Source: a virus
Virus record (IMG/VR): IMGVR_UViG_3300038660_000221
Coordinates: 1 to 23,448 of that record
Length of the DNA: 23,448 bases
Direction: 5' to 3' (one strand)
Shown here: piece by piece, positions 7,897-13,456 of the stretch
Layout: the number at the start of each line of letters is the position of its first letter
How positions within the stretch are numbered: position 1 is the first letter of the stretch
Notes under the pieces: model-generated
What the model was told of the DNA's origin: nothing
The model's database searches: none
The model's input: only the letters and a program-made list of their open reading frames with translations
Program-made: the position numbers and the translations under genes

Positions 7897-8883
7897 ATGG
7901 CAATCCTCTTCGTTAACAACTCACCGCTGCTCTTCGGCAACTACCTCACGACGTCCACGCTGGAACGGGACTCCGCATACTCGCCTTACGGGATCATAAC
8001 AGACGCTGTATTTGACAATCAGTCGTCCTCTCCGATGCGCCCGAATGTATTTATTGACGCAGCAGTCGGTGACCTGTGGGTACACTTCCGGGCGCGTTCT
8101 TCGGGTGACGTATTTGACTCTGACTCCGACGGCGACCTTTTTGAAGCCTACGACGCAAACGGGGACCTTGTGGCGAGGTTGGACGCAACCAACGGTGACT
8201 TCCGCGCGGAAGCCATCGGGGACACGAATGTTTTTGGGGCGTCTACTTTCACGTGGGCGGACAACCAGAACAAAACAATCGACATGCGCATTGCCGTTGG
8301 GGCAAACGTCGAGGTGTTTGTCTACGAAAATGGTACATTGGTGTCTTCTGCAAGCGCCGCGAACACCGGGGCAAAATTGATCCCGGTTGATTTGATCTGG
8401 CGCGTTGTTGACTTGAACGACGTCTCCAACCCCGGTGAATGGTACTTCTCTGAATTCATCGTCACTGACGGGGAAGACACACGCGGCTGGCGATTGGCGA
8501 CACTGGAAGCCGCCAGCGCCGGTTTCTACACGGATTTTGTGGGTGACTTCAACCAACTGGGAGATCGACAACTGGTATCCGGCGCTGCGTCGGCTACTGA
8601 TGGTGATCGAGTATCGTCCGGACTTTCCGCTTATGGTGGCGCTGCATCCACCGTGCGGGCTGTCGTGAACGTTGCAAATGCCCAGCGCGGTCCAGCGGGG
8701 ATATCCCAACTGACTCAGTTCCTTCGGATTGGTGGTACGGATTACAGTGGTGCGACAGAAACTTTCGCCACAGGTGAGAAGAAACAACTAATTCAGGTAT
8801 GGAACGATAACCCAGCAACGGCGGTGCCGTGGGTTACCGGCGATCTCGCTACACTCGAAATGGGCCTGTTGGCTAACACATAA
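7897..8883 (+). CDS. tandem paralog 3, lectin-like/TDGEDTR virion protein
   Basis: 328 residues, starting 2 nt after the previous stop with no Shine-Dalgarno, so expression likely depends on re-initiation. It has MAILFVNNSP, ERDSAYSP, GDLWVHFRAR, then an N-terminal beta-sandwich ending in FSEFIVTDGEDTRGWRLATL (motif Asp191). The C-terminal domain has AQRGPAGISQLTQFLRIGG, then NPATAVPW, then LEMGLLANT. It is closest by eye to paralogs 1 and 2. It ends at the family's domain border and lacks the repeat tail. Function is unknown beyond a probable virion surface role. Confidence 0.65.
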   Translation: MAILFVNNSPLLFGNYLTTSTLERDSAYSPYGIITDAVFDNQSSSPMRPNVFIDAAVGDLWVHFRARSSGDVFDSDSDGDLFEAYDANGDLVARLDATNGDFRAEAIGDTNVFGASTFTWADNQNKTIDMRIAVGANVEVFVYENGTLVSSASAANTGAKLIPVDLIWRVVDLNDVSNPGEWYFSEFIVTDGEDTRGWRLATLEAASAGFYTDFVGDFNQLGDRQLVSGAASATDGDRVSSGLSAYGGAASTVRAVVNVANAQRGPAGISQLTQFLRIGGTDYSGATETFATGEKKQLIQVWNDNPATAVPWVTGDLATLEMGLLANT

Positions 8884-8895
8884 GGATAAACACAA

Positions 8896-9882
8896 ATGGC
8901 TATTCTAGCAGTAGCAGCGCTCGCAAGCGACTTCGGCGGCACAGCAACCAGCACAACCACAGCGACAGGTCGAGACGCGGCTTACTCTCCAAGCAACATC
9001 GACATACCAGTCTCTTCTGAGACATCCACGTTCTTGGCGTTGGACAGAATCGACGTTGCAGCTTCCGGTGTTGTATGGGTACACTTCCGCCTGCGCTGGG
9101 GGGATACTGTCGATGCGCAAGCCGGCGGTAATCTGTTCACCGCTCGCGATGCAGGCGGCAATGCCGTCGCGAAAATTGACATGGTGAACCAGCAAGTCAG
9201 TGCCGTGGCTTTTGGGGACAGCACGGAAACCGGTGTGTATAACACCGTAACCTCTAACCAAGAGGTAACGTATGACCTGATGATCGACAGGTCTGGCGCA
9301 ACCACGATTGTATCCCTGTACAAAGATGGATCGAACTTCCCAGAGTCAACCGCTGAGGCGGCGAACTTCGTTGGGTACGGGGTCCCCCGAGACCTGATCT
9401 GGGAATTTGACGACGTCACAAATGCTTCCAGCACCATGTACATGAACGAGGTCATTGTCACCGACGGTGAAGACACCCGTCTGTGGCGTCTGGCGACGCT
9501 GGAACCGGACACCAATGGCACGTACAATGCGTGGACCGGGGACGTGACTGAGCTTGGCGACCTTGATCCACTGACTGTTGCCACCGCCGACACCGATGGT
9601 TTGCAACAATCTTGGAACCCCTCCGCCTACGGCGGCACCGTCGGACCTCTTCGCGCTGTCTGTGTGGGCGGACGAGTGAAGCGCGGACTTGTTGGGCTCT
9701 CGCAGGTTGAACAGTTCATCCGTGTTGGTGGAACCGACTACCCCGGTACTGTTCAAGGACCAGCAAGCGGTGGCGGGTCTCTGACCGTTCTCGACGTCTG
9801 GGATACAAACCCAGCCACACTGGCACCGTGGGCGTCATCCGCTCTGGCAACAATCGAGGGTGGAGTAACCGCGAAAACTTGA
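8896..9882 (+). CDS. tandem paralog 4, most divergent copy
   Basis: 328 residues with its own ribosome site (AAGGA 8882-8886, 9 nt before ATG). The start is MAILAVAALASDFGG, with GRDAAYSP near residue 26. The motif is NEVIVTDGEDTRLWRLATLE (Asp190), with Leu in place of the Gly found in the other copies. The C-terminal domain keeps KRGLVGLSQVEQFIRVGGTD and NPATLAPW. The final strand reads IEGGVTAKT. It is the most different of the four and last in the array, and a terminator-like hairpin follows. Like its neighbours it is probably a tail-tip or fibre component; no enzyme motif was recognised. Confidence 0.62.
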   Translation: MAILAVAALASDFGGTATSTTTATGRDAAYSPSNIDIPVSSETSTFLALDRIDVAASGVVWVHFRLRWGDTVDAQAGGNLFTARDAGGNAVAKIDMVNQQVSAVAFGDSTETGVYNTVTSNQEVTYDLMIDRSGATTIVSLYKDGSNFPESTAEAANFVGYGVPRDLIWEFDDVTNASSTMYMNEVIVTDGEDTRLWRLATLEPDTNGTYNAWTGDVTELGDLDPLTVATADTDGLQQSWNPSAYGGTVGPLRAVCVGGRVKRGLVGLSQVEQFIRVGGTDYPGTVQGPASGGGSLTVLDVWDTNPATLAPWASSALATIEGGVTAKT

Positions 9883-9893
9883 CCCTTTGTTAA

Positions 9894-9914
9894 CACAATC
9901 TTTGTGCTTTTTTT
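9894..9914 (+). terminator. weak intrinsic terminator after the fibre array
   Basis: A short hairpin CACAA-tct-TTGTG (9894-9906) is followed by C and seven T residues (9908-9914). The stem is only 5 bp and AT-rich, so termination may be partial. It lies between the last paralog and the endolysin gene, separating fibre and lysis modules. Confidence 0.5.
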
Positions 9915-9947
9915 GTTAATGCTTAATCAACCTCAAAAGGAAACACC

Positions 9948-10739
9948 ATGACCTCCATCCGAAACCACGTCGTAGAGTTTGCGGTCGATGCCCCATCACC
10001 CAATCGTAGTGGTTTGATCACGCCCAAGTTCATCGTCATGCACTACACCGCAGGCTGGACAGCCCGCAGTGCAGTCAACACGCTCACGAACCCGGCGTCG
10101 CGCGTCAGCGCGCATGTGACAATTGATCAGAATGGTGTTGTGTATCAGCACGTTCCGTTCAACGTGAAGGCGTGGCATGCTGGTCCGTCTTCCCACATGG
10201 GATACAGTGGGCTGAACAGCCACTCTGTCGGCATAGAGATCGTGAACCCCGGATACCTGACGCGGGTTGATGGAAATCGTTTCCGTGACGCTTACGGTCG
10301 CGTGCACACCGCCGCGAACGTCGGTCCTGTTGTCGAGTCCCGGCACGCACGTGTCGGCAGCGGCACGTACTTCTGGCCCGTCTACCCCGAGGCGCAGCTT
10401 GAAGCTGTCGAAGAACTTACGCAGGAACTGTTGCAAGAATACAACATTCTCGACATCGTGACCCACGAAGAGATCGACACACGCGGCTGGAAGACAGACC
10501 CCGGCCCGGCGTTCCCGATGAACCGTTTCAAGCGTCACCTCGGTCACCGCGATCTGGACGGCGACACCTACCAAGTGACCGCCAGTGTCTTGAACGTGCG
10601 CGGTGGACCCGGATCGAATTACTCCGTCGAGGGGCAAGTGAAACGCGGTGACGTTGTCACTGGCACCGACAAAAACGGGGACTGGGTGAAGATCGACGAA
10701 GACGGCTGGGTCCATGGGGGATACCTGCGCCGCATCTGA
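9948..10739 (+). CDS. endolysin: N-acetylmuramoyl-L-alanine amidase (Amidase_2) with SH3b domain
   Basis: 263 residues with AAGGA 6 nt upstream of ATG. It would cleave the amide bond between N-acetylmuramic acid and L-alanine in peptidoglycan. The Amidase_2 core is clear: FIVMHYTAG (candidate zinc ligand His32), WHAG (His77), NSHSVGIEIVNPG, THEEI (His173) and KTDPGPAF (Lys182, Asp184). The spacing is that of zinc amidases of the T7 lysozyme/AmiD type. Residues about 208-263 are a bacterial SH3 wall-binding domain (VTASVLNVRGGPG ... GDWVKIDEDGWVHGGYL). There is no signal peptide or TM segment, so release should need a holin, for which a candidate lies at 11495-11830. Confidence 0.93.
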   Translation: MTSIRNHVVEFAVDAPSPNRSGLITPKFIVMHYTAGWTARSAVNTLTNPASRVSAHVTIDQNGVVYQHVPFNVKAWHAGPSSHMGYSGLNSHSVGIEIVNPGYLTRVDGNRFRDAYGRVHTAANVGPVVESRHARVGSGTYFWPVYPEAQLEAVEELTQELLQEYNILDIVTHEEIDTRGWKTDPGPAFPMNRFKRHLGHRDLDGDTYQVTASVLNVRGGPGSNYSVEGQVKRGDVVTGTDKNGDWVKIDEDGWVHGGYLRRI

Positions 10740-10748
10740 GGATGGTGA

Positions 10749-11063
10749 ATGATAACGACAACCGTGGTGATTGCCACCACAGCCGCAACTGTCGTACGCG
10801 CGCGCCGCAAGGGGGTACCATGGCTCGACATCGCATCATTCCCGTCCCAGTGGTTTAACTGGGTCGTAACGGGGCGCGAGTTTTCAGAACCCTTCTGTGC
10901 ATTCGTGGGATATAACGTAAGAGAGGGCGTGCCACCGGTCAGGTTTTGGCGCGCCATTTGCCTGATTATAGACGTGGGTTTTTGGGCGCGAGAATGTGCT
11001 CATTGTGCCGCGTCTTTGGACAGATTGGAAAACATAAACCGTGGTAGTAGCAAACATCCTTGA
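10749..11063 (+). CDS. small hypothetical protein in the lysis cassette
   Basis: 104 residues with GAGGA 6 nt before ATG, 9 nt after the endolysin stop. The N-terminus is a short hydrophobic stretch (MITTTVVIATTAATVV) followed by a basic cluster RARRKG, which could be a membrane anchor. The C-terminal half is rich in Trp, Phe and Cys (FWRAICLIIDVGFWARECAHC). It vaguely resembles small phage proteins with an ISAR..WR and a Cys motif that lie near lysis genes. That resemblance is weak, and no function is assigned. Its place between endolysin and holin allows a lysis-accessory role. Confidence 0.5.
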   Translation: MITTTVVIATTAATVVRARRKGVPWLDIASFPSQWFNWVVTGREFSEPFCAFVGYNVREGVPPVRFWRAICLIIDVGFWARECAHCAASLDRLENINRGSSKHP

Positions 11064-11505
11064 CGATGAAGGCGACGTGCACAACGTCCGCATGGCTATG
11101 ATCCGGATCAAGGCGACGCTGAACGTTGCGTCATACGATTACGCCCACGCAGCACTGGGTGCCGCGCAGGAGGCCTACACAGCCGCCAGAAGCGCTGCAC
11201 CGTGTTCTCAGGTGTGGAGACACATGATCGAGTCCCAGACGCTTCTAAAGAAGTCTGGGGATGCTTTGCAGGCCTGTCTCAGCGCGACGGCGATGCTGTT
11301 GAACGCAGAGGAAACCGGGGACGACTACATAGACGGTGTCAACGCCGAAGTGAAGGTCGAGACGATTGAACAGCACGTCATCTCAGCGATGATGGAAGGA
11401 GCCAACTCGCGGCTCAAAATGACGCAGGCGATGTTGCCTGACCACCCGGCTCCGGGCGCACGGTGCCAGCCGGAGAAACTTGGAGGTGTCCCCAATGGCG
11501 GATAA
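11041..11505 (+). CDS. hypothetical helical protein, GTG start
   Basis: 154 residues from a GTG at 11041 that overlaps the upstream gene by 23 nt. Later in-frame ATGs at 11092 and 11098 are alternatives, and no start has a strong Shine-Dalgarno. The sequence is mostly predicted helix (long Ala-rich stretches, e.g. YAHAALGAAQEAYTAARSAA), with a hydrophilic C-terminus that overlaps the holin start by 11 nt. No family was recognised. It sits inside the lysis cassette but nothing in the sequence shows a lysis function. Confidence 0.55.
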   Translation: MVVANILDDEGDVHNVRMAMIRIKATLNVASYDYAHAALGAAQEAYTAARSAAPCSQVWRHMIESQTLLKKSGDALQACLSATAMLLNAEETGDDYIDGVNAEVKVETIEQHVISAMMEGANSRLKMTQAMLPDHPAPGARCQPEKLGGVPNGG

Positions 11506-11830
11506 CCCTGATCCACAGAGCACCGCACCATCCGGGCAATCCCCGGTTGATCGCCCGCGCCGGTTTTGGTTCGTCTCCCGCGTGGTGGCGTTCTGTCTGG
11601 TCACGTCCGGTCTTCTGGTTTTCACCAGCGGCTGGGGCGTTCTTCTTACTTCGACACTGATCGACATGTATGTAGAAAGTCTGTTGGGGCTTGCAACCGC
11701 TGTCTCTTTGGCTTATATTGGTGGATCAGTCGTTGACTACAACGGCGGCTTCGGAAACATGTTCTCGCGAAATCAGTCTGGTGGGTACCAGTCTGGTGGA
11801 TACGACGGCGACAACGCGCCGAGAGGATAA
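11495..11830 (+). CDS. putative holin, two transmembrane segments
   Basis: 111 residues. The start at 11495 is fixed by a strong GGAGGT (11482-11487) 7 nt upstream; an upstream TTG would lack it. The N-terminus is short and hydrophilic with PRR. Two hydrophobic segments follow at about 24-51 (FWFVSRVVAFCLVTSG...) and 58-80 (ESLLGLATAVSLAYIGG). The tail is Gly/Ser/Tyr-rich (SGGYQSGGYDG) and hydrophilic. Size, TM layout and position just before the spanins and after the endolysin fit a holin that permeabilises the inner membrane. There is no specific family signature, so this is an inference from architecture. Confidence 0.6.
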   Translation: MADNPDPQSTAPSGQSPVDRPRRFWFVSRVVAFCLVTSGLLVFTSGWGVLLTSTLIDMYVESLLGLATAVSLAYIGGSVVDYNGGFGNMFSRNQSGGYQSGGYDGDNAPRG

Positions 11831-11833
11831 GAC

Positions 11834-12196
11834 ATGCTTTCTGCACTGAGCTTTCGGGCGAACCCAAAGGTCCTGATTCGGGGCGCGATCATAGTTCTGG
11901 CGCTGGTTATTGGCCTCAAGGTTTGGGGCTTTGTTGAGACCGCGATTGAGAACCAGAATCGAATCATCGAACAAGAAGTCGTGATCCAGTTGAAGGATGA
12001 CGAAATTGAAACGCTTCAAGGTGTGATCGAGCAGAACGCAGAATCTGTTCGCATTGCCGAAGAGGCAGAAGCTGAGATAGAGGCGCTGGAAGCGGAGCTT
12101 GAAACGATCCGAGACCGCGCCCTGACAGCAGGAGATGATAGAGATGGCCCACTGGCTCCCGTCCTACAAGACACTCTTCGCGCTCTGCGCGATTAG
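11834..12196 (+). CDS. i-spanin (Rz-like)
   Basis: 120 residues with AGGA 6 nt before ATG, 3 nt after the holin stop. A single N-terminal TM segment (about 14-34, LIRGAIIVLALVIGL...) is followed by a long charged coiled coil (about 36-98) with heptad-like E/I/L spacing. The C-terminal DGPLAPVLQDTLRAL is typical of Rz-type inner-membrane spanins. It would pair with the overlapping o-spanin to fuse inner and outer membranes in the last step of lysis, as expected for a Gram-negative host. Confidence 0.82.
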   Translation: MLSALSFRANPKVLIRGAIIVLALVIGLKVWGFVETAIENQNRIIEQEVVIQLKDDEIETLQGVIEQNAESVRIAEEAEAEIEALEAELETIRDRALTAGDDRDGPLAPVLQDTLRALRD

Positions 12197-12455
12197 TGTT
12201 CTCGTCGCATGCGGGGAACCCCCGGCGGTGCGGGCACCCGTTATCCAGACGGAAGTCGTGATTCCGAATGTCGATCCGCGCGCACTGGTGTGCCCACAGA
12301 TTCCAATTCCACCGGACCCTGACACGGCAACGCAGCGCGACGTCGCAGCATACATCCCAACATTGATCGAGGTGGCAGAACACTGCCGTCGTGATCTCGC
12401 GACCGTACGCCGTACGTTGGAAGCGGCAGCAGCGTCGGCAGCTAATCGCTCCTGA
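12144..12455 (+). CDS. o-spanin (Rz1-like) lipoprotein overlapping the i-spanin
   Basis: 103 residues, starting inside the i-spanin gene in another frame (overlap 53 nt). Two in-frame ATGs exist, at 12135 and 12144. GGAG at 12131-12134 abuts the first and is 9 nt from the second, so 12144 is preferred. The N-terminus is a signal with a lipobox LVAC, giving lipidated Cys23. The mature part contains Pro-rich PQIPIPPDPD and a helical tail. A short lipoprotein encoded out of frame within or beyond Rz is the classical Rz1 arrangement. Confidence 0.8.
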   Translation: MAHWLPSYKTLFALCAISVLVACGEPPAVRAPVIQTEVVIPNVDPRALVCPQIPIPPDPDTATQRDVAAYIPTLIEVAEHCRRDLATVRRTLEAAAASAANRS

Positions 12456-12601
12456 TGGAACACATTGTGCTTTGGGTCGTTGGTGCGAGCTTCGCGTTCG
12501 CCCTCATAGTTTTCCTGTTCGTAGACACAAACGAACCGCCTGACGGCGGTTCGAAGGAAGTTCCATGGAAAGATAGTGAGGACGATCTACCGCCCAGTTG
12601 A
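12455..12601 (+). CDS. 48-residue membrane protein at the end of the lysis cassette
   Basis: ATG overlaps the o-spanin stop by one base (TGATG), suggesting coupled translation; TGA is at 12599-12601. One TM segment (about 4-23, IVLWVVGASFAFALIVFLF) precedes an acidic, Pro-rich tail (DTNEPPDGGS ... DSEDDLPPS). The 3' end overlaps the convergent dUTPase gene by 15 nt. No family was recognised. The coupling and topology make it a believable gene; a lysis-regulatory role is possible but unproven. Confidence 0.5.
   Translation: MEHIVLWVVGASFAFALIVFLFVDTNEPPDGGSKEVPWKDSEDDLPPS
12532..12553. repeat. perfect 9-bp hairpin at the convergent junction
   Basis: CGAACCGCC-tgac-GGCGGTTCG is a perfect 9-bp stem with a 4-nt loop, lying inside the 48-residue gene and 34 nt beyond the dUTPase stop. 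There is no T tract on the + side; the - side has TTTGTGTC. It may help end either convergent transcript. A 15-nt core (12535-12549) recurs inverted at 13175-13189. Confidence 0.6.
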
Positions 12602-13036
12602 TCCGAACCCGCCGTCACCGCGACCGGCTTCCGGAAGCTCGTCCTGAACGATTGTCATTGGGCTCGCCATTTCACATGGCGTGATGATCATCTGAGCGAT
12701 GCGATCACCGTGCTTCACGACAAAGTCTGCGTTGCCGAAGTTGATCAGGATAATCCCGATGTCTCCACGGTAGTCGTTGTCGATGACCCCAGCCAGAACG
12801 TCGATGCCATGCTTGTATGCCAGCCCGGAACGCGGGGCAATCCGCCCGTAGTATCCCTCCGGAATTGCGGCGGCGATTCCAGTTTTGAAAAGCTTGCGAG
12901 CGCCCGGTTCGAGGTTGTATGCTGAACCCGGCTCATCGCCAAAGTTCGCACACAGGTCCATCCCGGCGGCAGTGTCGCTACCATATGTCGGTAGGGTAGC
13001 GTGTTTGTTGAGAAACTTTATCGGGAGACGGATCAT
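12587..13036 (-). CDS. dut: dUTPase (trimeric dUTP diphosphatase)
   Basis: 149 residues. The ATG at 13036 overlaps the previous stop (TAATG); an upstream GTG at 13048 is less likely. It hydrolyses dUTP to dUMP and pyrophosphate, keeping uracil out of DNA and feeding ThyX. All five family motifs are present: AAGMDL (23-28), PRSGLA (68-73), GIDVLAGVIDNDYRGD (77-92, with Asp79 and Tyr89), GDRIAQMI (110-117) and RGDGGFGSTG (139-148). The length is normal for a homotrimeric enzyme. It is last in the leftward block. Confidence 0.95.
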   Translation of the reverse strand: MIRLPIKFLNKHATLPTYGSDTAAGMDLCANFGDEPGSAYNLEPGARKLFKTGIAAAIPEGYYGRIAPRSGLAYKHGIDVLAGVIDNDYRGDIGIILINFGNADFVVKHGDRIAQMIITPCEMASPMTIVQDELPEAGRGDGGFGSTGR

Positions 13037-13149
13037 TACTTGAACCACCCTTTGACGTATTCAACGCCAGCTTTGACGAACGCACGCGCTGTCGGTTCCA
13101 GATATGCACCAACGGCGACGCCGATGACAAATCCAATTGCAAACCACAT
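13036..13149 (-). CDS. 37-residue membrane peptide before dUTPase
   Basis: ATG at 13149 follows AGGAG by 8-9 nt, and the TAA overlaps the dUTPase ATG by one base. The product starts MWFAIGFVIGVAVGAYLEP, a single hydrophobic segment with a small-residue GxxxG-like pattern, then an amphipathic Lys-containing tail ending KGWFK. Similar short WF-starting TM peptides are common in phage early regions. Function is unknown. The tight coupling and good ribosome site support its being translated. Confidence 0.55.
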   Translation of the reverse strand: MWFAIGFVIGVAVGAYLEPTARAFVKAGVEYVKGWFK

Positions 13150-13170
13150 TTCAAAATCTCCTGAGTTGAT

Positions 13171-13192
13171 GATGCCGCCGTCAGGCGGTGTC
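13171..13192. repeat. hairpin enclosing the glutaredoxin stop, inverted partner of the 12532-12553 hairpin
   Basis: CCGCC-gtca-GGCGG (13175-13188) extends by two wobble and two Watson-Crick pairs to 13171-13192. In the leftward mRNA the glutaredoxin UGA lies in the loop. The 15-nt core on the minus strand equals 12535-12549 on the plus strand. On the + strand a T-rich run (13196-13204) follows, so it might also stop rightward transcripts. Confidence 0.6.
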
Positions 13193-13456
13193 AAGGTTTC
13201 TTTTTAGCACATCCGGTGCCTCGTTGTCAAGATATATGACGAGTTCTGTGTACCCACCGACGAGGCGGACACCGTGGTATATGATGGGGATGCTCGACAT
13301 CTTTGCGTGCGCCGCTTCCTCAAGAAGTTGTGACTTCGTAAGGGTGCGGATGCTGTACGGCAGCCCCCGCGCGTCAAGCGCCTCGATTGCCTTGGTACAC
13401 CAAGGGCAATCGAAGTGGGCTTGTTTGATGATCGTGTATCCTATCGAATCGGGCAT
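13181..13456 (-). CDS. glutaredoxin
   Basis: 91 residues; the ATG lies inside the end of the RNR gene (overlap 16 nt) with GAGGG about 7 nt upstream. It has a thioredoxin fold with active site C17-P-W-C20, cis-proline region SSIPIIY (Pro57) and GGYTEL (67-72). The CPWC centre is near the classic CPYC and fits a dithiol glutaredoxin. Directly downstream of RNR, it may re-reduce the reductase's C-terminal cysteine pair (Cys677/Cys682), using host glutathione or thioredoxin reductase. The physical link suggests this; the partner is not proven. Confidence 0.88.
   Translation of the reverse strand: MPDSIGYTIIKQAHFDCPWCTKAIEALDARGLPYSIRTLTKSQLLEEAAHAKMSSIPIIYHGVRLVGGYTELVIYLDNEAPDVLKRNLDTA

Noticed and set aside
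12532-12553. Canonical bidirectional intrinsic terminator
   Set aside because: The stem is strong but no T run follows on the plus strand and only TTT on the minus strand; kept as a hairpin, not called a terminator.
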